Shown here: positions 34,039-41,810 of the stretch, in pieces | Position numbering within the stretch: the first letter of the stretch is position 1 | Layout of the letters: each line of letters begins with the position of its first letter | Assembly (NCBI RefSeq): GCF_006384975.1 | Contig: NZ_CP021645.1 | Location: 834,001 to 898,000 of the forward strand | Length of the DNA: 64,000 bases | Direction: 5' to 3' | Origin: Pseudomonas oryzihabitans | GTDB taxonomy: Bacteria; Pseudomonadota; Gammaproteobacteria; Pseudomonadales; Pseudomonadaceae | Translations under genes and position numbers: made by a program | The notes under the pieces: generated by a model | Database searches by the model: none | The model's input: the letters and a program-made list of their open reading frames with translations, nothing else | Told to the model about the DNA's origin: nothing

Positions 34039-34599
34039 ATGTCGCGTCTGCCCATCCTCACCCCGGAAACCGCCCCGGAGGCCGCTCGCCCCTTCCTGGA
34101 AAACGCGCGCCAGGCCTCGGGCTTCATCCCCAATCTGCTGGGCGTGCTGGCCAACGCACCGGCGGCCCTGGAGACCTATGTCACCGTCTCCGGCCTCAAT
34201 GCCAAGGCCAGCCTGGGGCTGCCCGAGCGCGAGGTGGTGCAACTGGTGGCGGCGACCACTCACGGCTGCGATTTCTGCGTGGCTGGCCATACCGCCGTCG
34301 CCACCCACAAGGCCAAGCTCGATCCGGCGACCATCGCTGCGCTGCGCGAGGGTAAGACCCTGCCCGAGCCGCGTCTGGAGGCCCTGGCGGCCTTTGCCCG
34401 GGCGGTGATCGCCAGTCGGGGCGCGGTAGCCGATGCCGACCTGGCGAACTTCCGCGAGGCGGGCTATAGCGACGGCCAGGCGCTCGAAGTGGTCCTCGGC
34501 GTCAGCCTCGCGACCCTGTGCAACTTCGCCAACGTCCTGGCGCAGACGCCGCTGAATGCCGAGCTGGCGGCCTACCGGTGGGAGCCGAGCCGTGGCTGA
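34039..34599 (+). CDS. Carboxymuconolactone decarboxylase/AhpD-family protein
   Basis: A 186-aa CMD-family helical protein. It carries the AhpD-like redox motif THGCDFCVAGHT, with the CxxC pair and downstream His, so a peroxidase or disulfide-relay activity is more likely than lactone decarboxylation. The preceding ETYVTVSGLNAKASLGLPER also fits the family. I use the ATG at 34039 (MSRLPILT). The open frame extends 28 codons upstream, but that part overlaps the promoter region. It overlaps the next gene by 8 bp and is the first gene of an operon with a flavoprotein and a sulfonate-type ABC transporter. Confidence 0.88.
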   Translation: MSRLPILTPETAPEAARPFLENARQASGFIPNLLGVLANAPAALETYVTVSGLNAKASLGLPEREVVQLVAATTHGCDFCVAGHTAVATHKAKLDPATIAALREGKTLPEPRLEALAAFARAVIASRGAVADADLANFREAGYSDGQALEVVLGVSLATLCNFANVLAQTPLNAELAAYRWEPSRG

Positions 34600-35686
34600 A
34601 TTCGATCCCCGCGGGCCAGCCGCTCCCGGCGCGGCGCTGGGCGACTGGCTCGACGAGCGCGCCGAGGCGCTGGACCAGGGAATCTGCGATCCCGAGGCGC
34701 TGCTGCCGCAACTGGCCGAAGGCGGTTGCTTCGGCCAGGGCGTCGCCCCGCTCCTGGGCGGTAGCGGCGGCACCCTGGGTGACGCGGTGGAAGGCATCGC
34801 CTGGCTCGCCGAGCATTCGCTGACCGCCGCCTTCGTCTGCTGGGGGCAGCGCGCCTTCATCGAATACCTGCTGCAAAGCCCCAACGGCGGCTTGCGCGAC
34901 CGACTGCTACCCAGGTTGCTCAGCGGCGACCTGGCCGGGGCGACCGGTCTTTCCAACGCCATGAAGTTCCTGTCCGGCCTCGAGCAATTGCAGATCGAGG
35001 CCCGGCGTACCGAACACGGCTGGCGCCTCACCGGCTGCATGCCCTGGGTGACCAACTTGCGCAAGAGCGGCTTCGTGGTGGCGGGCGCCGTGGCTCGTGC
35101 CGGTGAGGCGCGACCCTTCGTCACCGCCCTGGCCAGCCATGGCCCCGGCCTGTACCGCTCGCCCGATCTGCAACTCATGGGGCTGCAGGGGAGCAACACC
35201 GCCGCCCTGACCCTGACCGACGTCGAGTTGACCGAGGACTGGCTGCTGCACGACGAGGCACGCCTCTATCTACCCCGGGTGCGACCGGCCTTCCTCGGCC
35301 TGCAGTGCGGCCTGGCCATCGGCCTCGCCCGGCGCAGTCTGGCCGAGGCGCAGCGCTTGGAAGGCGAGGGGCGACGCGCCCTGCAAGCCGAACTCGACGC
35401 TCTGGGCGAGGCGCTGGAGCGCAGCGTGCGGAGGCTGCACGAAGGACTGGCGGACCAGCGCTTCATCGAGCAACCAGCAGAGCTGTTCCGCCTGCGCATC
35501 GCCCTGGCCGAACAGGCCGCCGCGGCGGTGCAACTGGAGCTGCAAGCCAGTGGCGGCGGCGCCTATCTGCGTGAGCGCGGCGAGGCCTTCGCGCGGCGCT
35601 GGCGGGAGGCTGCCTTCGTGCCCATCGTCACCCCCAGCCTGACCCAGTTGCGCGGCGAGCTGGCGCGCCAGGCGGCCAGCGCATGA
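34592..35686 (+). CDS. Acyl-CoA-dehydrogenase-like flavoprotein in ABC operon
   Basis: A 364-aa protein resembling the acyl-CoA dehydrogenase superfamily. Recognisable parts are LLPQLAEGGCFGQGVAPLLG with GGSGGTLGDAVEGI, an ATGLSNAMKFLSGLEQLQIE strand region, GLYRSPDLQLMGLQGSNTA and a C-terminal helical bundle. It lacks a clear acyl-CoA dehydrogenase catalytic glutamate context and is about 15 residues shorter than typical, so it may be an FMNH2-using oxygenase of the SfnB/DszC kind. The start is GTG 34592, with GGGAG upstream, overlapping the CMD stop. The in-frame ATG at 34556 lies well inside the CMD gene. The adjacent Ssu-type transporter suggests a sulfonate or sulfur ester substrate. Confidence 0.8.
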   Translation: MAEFDPRGPAAPGAALGDWLDERAEALDQGICDPEALLPQLAEGGCFGQGVAPLLGGSGGTLGDAVEGIAWLAEHSLTAAFVCWGQRAFIEYLLQSPNGGLRDRLLPRLLSGDLAGATGLSNAMKFLSGLEQLQIEARRTEHGWRLTGCMPWVTNLRKSGFVVAGAVARAGEARPFVTALASHGPGLYRSPDLQLMGLQGSNTAALTLTDVELTEDWLLHDEARLYLPRVRPAFLGLQCGLAIGLARRSLAEAQRLEGEGRRALQAELDALGEALERSVRRLHEGLADQRFIEQPAELFRLRIALAEQAAAAVQLELQASGGGAYLRERGEAFARRWREAAFVPIVTPSLTQLRGELARQAASA

Positions 35687-36513
35687 GCGCCATCCTCAGC
35701 GCCCAGGGGCTGGCCATCGGCTATGCCGGCGCGGACGGCTGGCAACCGGTGCTGGACGGCTTCGACCTGGAAGTCAAACCCGGTGAGGTGGTGAGCCTGC
35801 TCGGCCCCTCCGGGGTCGGCAAGTCCAGCGTGCTGCGGGCCCTGGCCGGGTTGCAACCGGCCGCCCAGGGAGAGGTGCGCCTGCTCGGCGAGCCGCTGCG
35901 GCAGCCGCACCCCCAGGTCGCCGTGGCCTTCCAGGACCCCTGCCTACTGCCCTGGCTGAATCTGCGCGACAACGTGGCCTTCGGCCTGGATTTTCGTCGC
36001 CAACCGCGGCTGCCGGCAGCCGTGGCCCGGCAGCGGGTGGATGAAGCCATCGCCGCGGTCGGCTTGAGCGCGGCGGCCAGGCGTTATCCCGCCGAACTCT
36101 CCGGTGGCATGGCCCAGCGCACCGCCCTGGCCCGCTGTCTGGCGCGGCAGCCCCGAGTGCTGCTGCTGGACGAGCCCTTCGGTGCCCTCGACGAGGTCAC
36201 CCGCGCCGACATGCAGCTACTATTGCTGCGCCTGGTGGCGGAGCAGGGCACCGCGGCCGTGCTCATCACCCACGACATCGACGAGGCGCTGCTGGTCTCC
36301 GACCGAATCCTGCTACTGGGCGACCACCCGGCGCGGGTCATCGGCGAGTGGCACCTCGACCTGGCGCAACCGCGCACCGAGGCCATCGAGGCCTTGGGCA
36401 CCCTGCGTATTGATATCCTGCAAACCCTACGGCGGGCGAGCCGACCCCATCCTTCACCTTCTGCAGCGGAGCCTGCCCATGTGCCTGCAAGATCCCCGTC
36501 CCTCGCGCCGTGA
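35683..36513 (+). CDS. Nitrate/sulfonate/taurine-type ABC transporter ATP-binding protein (SsuB/TauB-like)
   Basis: A 276-aa ATPase with Walker A GPSGVGKSS, Q-loop VAFQDPCLLPWLNLRDNVAF, signature LSGGMAQR, Walker B VLLLDEPFGALDEVTR and switch ITHDIDEAL. The P-W-x-x-x-x-N segment after the Q-loop is characteristic of the Ssu/Tau/Nrt family. It is coupled to the flavoprotein by ATGA, and its C-terminal 12 codons overlap the binding-protein gene by 35 bp. The tail after residue 250 is Pro/Ser-rich and not conserved in this family. Confidence 0.93.
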   Translation: MSAILSAQGLAIGYAGADGWQPVLDGFDLEVKPGEVVSLLGPSGVGKSSVLRALAGLQPAAQGEVRLLGEPLRQPHPQVAVAFQDPCLLPWLNLRDNVAFGLDFRRQPRLPAAVARQRVDEAIAAVGLSAAARRYPAELSGGMAQRTALARCLARQPRVLLLDEPFGALDEVTRADMQLLLLRLVAEQGTAAVLITHDIDEALLVSDRILLLGDHPARVIGEWHLDLAQPRTEAIEALGTLRIDILQTLRRASRPHPSPSAAEPAHVPARSPSLAP

Positions 36514-37678
36514 ATTCCTCAAGCTGGCCGCGCTGTTCAGCGCTGCCGGTGCCTTCCCCCTGTTGCGCAGCCTGGAGGCACGCGCGGCGGCCGAGCCCGA
36601 TGCGCCAGTACGCATCGGCTACCTGCCGATCACCGATGCCACGCCCTTGCTGGTGGCCCACGCCCGCGGCCTGTTCGATGCCGAAGGGGTCAAGGCGGAG
36701 AAGCCGGTGATGCTGCGCAGTTGGGCGCAGGTGGTCGAGGCTTTCCTGTCCGGCCAGGTGAACGTCATCCATCTCCTGTCGCCGATGACCGTCTGGGCCC
36801 GCTACGGCAGCCAGGTACCGGCCAAGGTGGTGGCCTGGAACCACATCGACGGCTCGGGCCTGACCGTGGCGCCGGACATCCATGAGGTGCGCCAACTGGC
36901 CGGGCGCACCGTGGCAATTCCCTTCTGGTACTCCATCCATAACGTGGTGCTGCAGGAATTGCTGCGGCAGCATGGCCTCAAGGCGGTGAGCCGCCCGGCC
37001 GACGCCAGCCTGGCCGCCGATGAGGTCAACCTGCTGGTGCTGGCCCCGTCCGACATGCCACCGGCGCTGGCCAGCGGACGTATCGCTGGCTATATCGTCG
37101 CCGAACCCTTCAACGCCCTGGCGGAAAGCCAGCAGGTCGGGCGCATCCAGCGCTTCACCGGCGACATCTGGCGCAATCACGCCTGCTGCGTGGTGTTCAT
37201 GCACGAGCGCGATCTCAACGAGCGGCCGGAGTGGTCGCAGCGGGTGGTCAATGCCATCGTCAAGGCCCAGGTCTGGACCCGGGAGAACCGGGCCGACGCC
37301 GCGGCCTTGCTGTCCCGCGAAGGCAGCGGTCACTACACGCCTCATCCGGAAAGCCTGCTCAAGCAGGTGCTGGTGCCCAATGCCGCGGCGCGTGGTCGCT
37401 ACCTGGCCGATGGCGCCATCCGCCACGCTGACTGGCACGAGGAGCGTATCGACTTCCAGCCCTATCCCTATCCCAGCTACACCCGCGAATTGGTGAAGAG
37501 ACTCAAGAACACCCTGATCCAGGGCGACGCCGGCTTCCTCGCCAGCCTGGACCCGGAATTCGCCGCCACCGATCTGGTGGACGACCGCTTCGTTCGCCAG
37601 GCCATCGCCGCGGTGGGCGGCATGGGCACCTTCGGCCTCGCCGAAGGCTTCGCCCGCCAGGAGGAGATCCAGGTGTGA
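36479..37678 (+). CDS. SsuA/TauA-type periplasmic substrate-binding protein, Tat-exported
   Basis: A 399-aa binding protein of the nitrate/sulfonate/taurine family. The N-terminus has a twin-arginine signal (SRREFLKLAALFSAAGAF), so it is probably exported folded through Tat. Then come PVRIGYLPITDATPLLVAHA, a GLFDAEGVKAEKP segment, FLSGQVNVIHLLSPMTVWAR and AGRTVAIPFWYSIHNVVLQE, typical of NrtA/SsuA-like proteins. The ATG at 36479 follows AGCGGAG. It overlaps both neighbours (35 bp and 4 bp). It may bind a bulky sulfonate, nitrile or thiocyanate-like compound; ligand unknown. Confidence 0.9.
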   Translation: MCLQDPRPSRREFLKLAALFSAAGAFPLLRSLEARAAAEPDAPVRIGYLPITDATPLLVAHARGLFDAEGVKAEKPVMLRSWAQVVEAFLSGQVNVIHLLSPMTVWARYGSQVPAKVVAWNHIDGSGLTVAPDIHEVRQLAGRTVAIPFWYSIHNVVLQELLRQHGLKAVSRPADASLAADEVNLLVLAPSDMPPALASGRIAGYIVAEPFNALAESQQVGRIQRFTGDIWRNHACCVVFMHERDLNERPEWSQRVVNAIVKAQVWTRENRADAAALLSREGSGHYTPHPESLLKQVLVPNAAARGRYLADGAIRHADWHEERIDFQPYPYPSYTRELVKRLKNTLIQGDAGFLASLDPEFAATDLVDDRFVRQAIAAVGGMGTFGLAEGFARQEEIQV

Positions 37679-38436
37679 GGGAGTCTCGCCTCGAACGCAT
37701 CCTGCTCGGCAGCGCTGGCCTGCTGGTTCTGGTGGTGCTCTGGTGGGCGGCGGTGCAGGGTCTTGCGGCTCCGGGCAGCATGGCCCGGCGCTTCGGTCCT
37801 GGCACCACCTTCGTCAGCCTCTGGCACCTACTGGCCAGCGGCGAACTGTGGCCGCACATTCTGGTCAGCCTGGAGCGGGTACTGATCGGCCTGGGCCTGG
37901 CCTTGCTGGTCGGGGTGCCGCTGGGCTTGCTGGTGGGCTCCTGGCGCGCCCTGGAAACCGCCACCACGCCAGCCTTCCAGTTCCTGCGGATGATCTCGCC
38001 GTTGTCCTGGATGCCCCTGGCGGTGATGGTCATGGGGGTAGGGGACAAGCCCATCTACTTCCTGTTGGCCTTCGCCGCGGTCTGGCCGATCCTGCTCAAT
38101 ACCGCGGCCGGCGTGCGCAACCTGGACCCGCGCTGGCTGCAACTGGCCCACAGCCTGAGCGCCACCCGTTGGGAAGTGCTGCGGCGGGTGGTACTGCCGG
38201 GCGTGCTCGGCCAGGTGCTGACCGGGGTGCGCCTGGCCATCGGCATACTCTGGATCGTGCTGGTGCCTTGCGAAATGCTCGGCGTCAGCGCCGGCCTCGG
38301 CTACTACATCCTCGATACCCGCGATCGCCTGGCCTACGGCGAGCTGATGGCCCTGGTGCTGCTGATCGGCCTGCTGGGCTTCGCCCTGGACTTCCTGGCG
38401 CGGCAACTGCACCAGCGGTTTTTGCCCAGGGGCTAA
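37675..38436 (+). CDS. Nitrate/sulfonate/taurine-type ABC transporter permease (SsuC/TauC-like), GTG start
   Basis: A 253-aa membrane permease with about six transmembrane segments. The EAA-like loop around LAHSLSATRWEVLRRVVLPG, the PAFQFLRMISPLSWMPLAVM stretch and GLGYYILDTRDRLAYGELMA define the SsuC/TauC group. Translation starts at GTG 37675, overlapping the binding-protein stop (GTGA). It completes the ABC transporter of the CMD/flavoprotein operon and is its last gene; a 715-bp non-coding stretch follows. Confidence 0.92.
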   Translation: MRESRLERILLGSAGLLVLVVLWWAAVQGLAAPGSMARRFGPGTTFVSLWHLLASGELWPHILVSLERVLIGLGLALLVGVPLGLLVGSWRALETATTPAFQFLRMISPLSWMPLAVMVMGVGDKPIYFLLAFAAVWPILLNTAAGVRNLDPRWLQLAHSLSATRWEVLRRVVLPGVLGQVLTGVRLAIGILWIVLVPCEMLGVSAGLGYYILDTRDRLAYGELMALVLLIGLLGFALDFLARQLHQRFLPRG

Positions 38437-39151
38437 GGCGGAGCGGGGCGCGCTAAGGACTCATCTGGGTTTCGCCTAGGTTCTGCCGAAACCTTCCGCA
38501 AGCCCGGCCCGCTTCCTATGCTCTGTACGAAAAGCCGCCGAGTGAAGGTCAGGCGAGGCCTAGGCGGCCCCGTGAAAAAGGCTGAGGAAGCGGACCGGAC
38601 TCGCGCTCGACCAGGCTCGCGCTCGAGTTTACGAGCGGTAAATGAGCATTGCGACGGGGCTGGCTAGGCCGGGCTGGCGACCCAGGCCTTTTTCAACGAA
38701 GCATCACCGAGCGCAGGTATTTTCCGTACGCTTTGATTGGCTGGCCCTCTCCCTCCGGGCCAGCCCTCAGCCTTCGCGGCTGGCCTGAGGCTGCCTGGGA
38801 TTTCTTCACCAAGAATCTCAGGCTCTGCAGATTGACCGCTCGCCGCTGTGCTCTGTCACCACCCATCGCCTCCTCGCTATTGCCGTAGCGGAATTTTTTT
38901 GCCGCATCACGGCTATTTATTGCCCATGCAGCAAGGCAAAAAAAATTAATTAAACAAAAGACTGGCTATTAAGCCTGTCGCCTCGCTTGTTGTCCGCCCT
39001 GAAGAATGTAACCCCAATATTTAAAATAAACCGTATTACAATATGGATTTGGCATGCAAGCTGCAATTGTCGAGTGTGCAGCCAAAACTCTTGTTTGGCG
39101 TGCGCTATAAAACGAAGCCGGCAGCCGCCAACATAGAATGGAAGTACGACG
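38437..39151. other. Non-coding junction region between high-GC operon and lower-GC flagellar-cap cassette
   Basis: About 715 bp without a supportable gene. It starts at the GC content of the left neighbour and becomes AT-rich from about 38880 (runs such as AATTTTTTT and AAAAAAAATTAATTAA). It contains a directly repeated CTCGCGCTCGA (38600-38610, 38616-38626), an inverted repeat GAAAAAGGC/GCCTTTTTC (38574-38582, 38686-38694) and a perfect 9-bp hairpin (38739-38747 with 38757-38765), followed by a smaller CAGCC/GGCTG hairpin. It reads like an insertion junction or mobile-element debris, but no transposase remnant is recognisable. The right end holds the sigma-54 promoter listed separately. Confidence 0.5.
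39050..39066 (+). promoter_or_regulatory. Sigma-54 (RpoN) -24/-12 promoter for the flgD-like gene
   Basis: TTGGCATG-CAAG-CTGCAA matches TTGGCACG-N4-TTGCA at all but two key positions, with GG (39051-39052) and GC (39063-39064) separated by exactly 10 bp. Predicted start near 39076, leaving a leader of about 75 nt. Early and middle flagellar genes of Pseudomonas are RpoN/FleQ dependent, which fits the gene it serves. Confidence 0.7.
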
Positions 39152-39898
39152 ATGAGCCCTTCTTTGATTTCAGCCAATAGTGGCTTTGACACCACTTCAA
39201 AGTTTATGAGCAGCCTGTCCAGGAACAAGGGTGAAACCTCATCAAAGATCACTGACGAGACCGCTAACGGCGCTGATAGCAAAGCGAAACGTAGGGACGA
39301 ACTGGGTAAGAATCAGTTTCTGAAGTTGCTCGTGACCCAGATGAATAATCAAAGTCCCTTACAGCCTCAAGCAAATGGCGAGTTTATCGCCCAGCTTGCG
39401 CAGTTCAGTACGGTCGAAGGTATCGAAAACCTGAACAAGAATGTGAAAGCCCTTCTTGATGGGGGGAAGGCTTCCCAGGCGCTGCAAGGGGCTGCTCTGG
39501 TTGGGAAGAATATAATCGTTAGTACCGACAAAACCCAGGTCAATACGGCAGAAGGCACCAAGGGTGCAGTAACCATCCCTAACGCTAGCGCAAATGTTTG
39601 GGTCAATGTCTACGACCCCGCAGGAAAGTTGGTCAATCGCCTGGATCTAGGGCAACAGCCGGCTGGAGTGAGTAGCTTCAAATGGAATGGAAACGATTCC
39701 AGTGGCAAGAAACTCAGCTCTGGTATGTATCGATTTGAAGCTCAGACCACCCTTAAAGGCGTCAATACCGCCCTGAAGACCGATCTCTCCGCCAAGGTCG
39801 AAAGTGTGACTCTCGGAAGAAACGGCAGTGAGATGATGGTTAAAGTGGCGGGCGTTGGAAGCATCCCGCTATCAAAGATCCAGGCAATCGGTCAATAG
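39152..39898 (+). CDS. Orphan FlgD-like flagellar hook-capping protein
   Basis: A 248-aa FlgD family protein, the scaffold cap that guides hook polymerisation. The N-terminal export/cap motif is clear at residues 51-63 (LGKNQFLKLLVTQ), followed by QSPLQP, then FIAQLAQFSTVEGIENLN. The C-terminal part has the FlgD Ig/tudor-like region (VWVNVYDPAGKLVNRLDLG, then FKWNGNDSSGKKLSSGMYRF). Length is normal for FlgD. It lies alone with a fliD-like gene, without hook (flgE), rod or filament genes. Base composition is clearly lower than the surroundings: 29 of 60 bases are G/C at 39181-39240, against about 70% nearby. This suggests horizontal acquisition. It could cap a secondary appendage or be a remnant. 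Confidence 0.85.
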   Translation: MSPSLISANSGFDTTSKFMSSLSRNKGETSSKITDETANGADSKAKRRDELGKNQFLKLLVTQMNNQSPLQPQANGEFIAQLAQFSTVEGIENLNKNVKALLDGGKASQALQGAALVGKNIIVSTDKTQVNTAEGTKGAVTIPNASANVWVNVYDPAGKLVNRLDLGQQPAGVSSFKWNGNDSSGKKLSSGMYRFEAQTTLKGVNTALKTDLSAKVESVTLGRNGSEMMVKVAGVGSIPLSKIQAIGQ

Positions 39899-40001
39899 CA
39901 GACAGGTATCCCGTTTGAAGCGAGGTCTGTCGGAGCCTTTGATCGTTATAGATGCGAGCACGGCCAAGTGGTTGAGCAAACACTGGAAAAGGATTTAAAA
40001 G

Positions 40002-41423
40002 ATGCCTGGGATAGTGGGGATAGGCGGTTCAGGACTCGATATTGACGCTATCGTCAAAAAAAGCGTTGAGGCTGAGAAGGCACCTAAACAAAATCAAATA
40101 AGCAAGACTGAAAAATCGACCACGATCAATATCACCGCATTGGGAGCGCTCCGGAGTGCCATTAGCGAATTCCAAAGCGCTTTGGCGGAGCTCAGCAAAA
40201 GCTCGAGCTTCACCGTTCGATCAGTCAGCTTGTCAAGCAAGGGTCATTTCACCGCAAGTGCCGGTTCGAATGTCACCACTGGCTCTTACAAAATAGAGGT
40301 TACGCAACTTGCCAGCAGCAGCAAAATTGCCCTGGCCGCGATACCCGCAGGTGCAAAACTAGACTATGGAACCCTGACCATCAAGGTTGGCAGCAAGATC
40401 GCTTTAGAGGTCAACGTCGATAAAAACAACAACAGCCTGGCCGGTATCCGAGACGCGATAAACAAGGCTGGGAAGGAACAAGGGGTCAGCGCTACGATAA
40501 TAAATGACGCCTCTGGCTCTCGCTTGATCCTTTCAACAACCAATACCGGCGCAGGAAATGACATATCGGTTAGCGTGAAGGAAGGCCAGCGAGCAGGTCA
40601 GCAGAGCTTGCAACGGCTAGCGTTCGCGCCAGGAAATGGTAATGGTAACGCCGGCTCCGGTGATGATGGCGCCAAAGTCATAAGCAAAGCCGCTGACGCA
40701 TTGTTAACGGTCGACGGTCTGAAGTTGTCCAGTGCCTCAAATGTCGTGAGTAACGCCATAGAGGGTGTGACCTTGACACTTACGGCAACGACTCAAAAGG
40801 GCAGTGCCGTTACGCTGGGTATAGAAAAGGATGAAGGTGCGATCAAAGGCAACGTCAAGAAATTTGTAGACTCCTACAATAAATTGATGGGCGTCATTGC
40901 GACGCAAACCAAAGTCACTATTGTGAACAATAACAGCAGGCCTGTGGCCGGAGCCTTGGTGGGCGACGCCACGGCTCGCACGCTAACAGCGACGATCAGA
41001 AATGAACTGGTAAACATGCAAGGTGCTGGCTCTGTAAAGGCCCTTGCCCACTTGGGTATCACAACGACGAAAGAAGGAACCCTGGCACTCGATGATGCAA
41101 AGTTGAGTAAGGTTGTTTCGGAAAAATCAGATGATATTACCGATTTTTTTACCAGCTCTCGCGGTCTTGCTTCTAGAATGAAAGCAAAACTCGATCCTTA
41201 CGACAAAGCCGGCGGAATCCTGGAGCAACGTAATTCTGCACTTACCGATAAATTAAAGAAAGTCGACTCGCAAAAGGCACAGCTCGATATGAGAATGACT
41301 GAGCTCCAGGTTCGACTATACAAAAAATACAACGCCATGGATGCACTTTATTCAAGGCTTTCGGCCACGGCGGACAGCTTATTGAAAAGCTTGGCATCAA
41401 CGCCTTTTGCTAGAAAAGACTAG
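40002..41423 (+). CDS. Orphan FliD-like flagellar filament-capping protein
   Basis: A 473-aa FliD family protein, the filament cap that promotes flagellin assembly and often mediates mucin adhesion. It has the FliD_N motif IGGSGLDIDAIVKKSVEAEK, a Ser/Thr-rich variable middle with a GNGNGNAGSGDDG linker (about residues 207-219), and a FliD_C region (VKKFVDSYNKLMGVIATQTK, ALAHLGITTTKEGTLALDD, the late LSRL-like YSRLSATADSLLKSLAS helix). Both termini are intact and the length is typical. AAGGA precedes ATG 40002. It follows the flgD-like gene by 103 bp on the same strand and shares its lower GC content, so the two were probably acquired together. Confidence 0.88.
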   Translation: MPGIVGIGGSGLDIDAIVKKSVEAEKAPKQNQISKTEKSTTINITALGALRSAISEFQSALAELSKSSSFTVRSVSLSSKGHFTASAGSNVTTGSYKIEVTQLASSSKIALAAIPAGAKLDYGTLTIKVGSKIALEVNVDKNNNSLAGIRDAINKAGKEQGVSATIINDASGSRLILSTTNTGAGNDISVSVKEGQRAGQQSLQRLAFAPGNGNGNAGSGDDGAKVISKAADALLTVDGLKLSSASNVVSNAIEGVTLTLTATTQKGSAVTLGIEKDEGAIKGNVKKFVDSYNKLMGVIATQTKVTIVNNNSRPVAGALVGDATARTLTATIRNELVNMQGAGSVKALAHLGITTTKEGTLALDDAKLSKVVSEKSDDITDFFTSSRGLASRMKAKLDPYDKAGGILEQRNSALTDKLKKVDSQKAQLDMRMTELQVRLYKKYNAMDALYSRLSATADSLLKSLASTPFARKD

Positions 41424-41810
41424 CATTGATTGTCGGCAGTATTTCAATGAAGCCTTCGAGAGCCCATGGATGATCGCTCACAGGCGATTAGCTGTTGCAG
41501 AACGATGGGAATTGGCAGGATGAAATCCATCGGTACCCATGACGATGCGCGTAAGCTCAGTTTAAGCCGAAGCGGCACAGCAACAGACAGAAGCCTGGGT
41601 CTGAGCAGGCCCGCAACGGCCACTCGATCTGGGGGCGAGCCCGAGCATGACCTGCTGGGCAGGCAATTCCGGTCGTGCGGGCTGCTGGCGGAAGTCGCGG
41701 ACTCAGCCCTCCGCGGGTGCGTCTAGCTGTTGTCGATGGGCTGTGCGGACCGCCGCGGTCTGAGCGCCAATGGATACTTACCGGGCGTGATCAGATCCGG
41801 GAGTGGCTCC
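41424..41810. other. Intergenic region after the flagellar-cap cassette, no supportable gene
   Basis: 387 bp between fliD-like and the convergent GNAT gene. An open frame at 41466-41726 exists, but its product (Arg/Ser-rich, no family motif, no ribosome site) looks like chance. GC content climbs back to the local level after about 41600. I see no terminator with a T-run and no inverted repeat matching the left junction. Confidence 0.5.

Noticed and set aside
38520..38700. Insertion sequence remnant suggested by the GAAAAAGGC/GCCTTTTTC inverted repeat
   Set aside because: Only 9 bp match, there is no transposase fragment and no target duplication that I can see; kept only as an observation on the junction.
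38649..38888. 79-aa open frame in the junction region
   Set aside because: No ribosome site, no recognisable family, and the sequence is dominated by hairpins and repeats.
39108..39134. Sigma-28 (FliA) type promoter TAAA-N15-GCCAACAT before the flgD-like gene
   Set aside because: The spacing fits, but only 5 of 8 bases of the -10 part match, and a much better sigma-54 element lies just upstream.
41466..41726. 86-aa open frame after the fliD-like gene
   Set aside because: Arg/Ser-rich product without motif and no Shine-Dalgarno; probably chance in the cassette edge.
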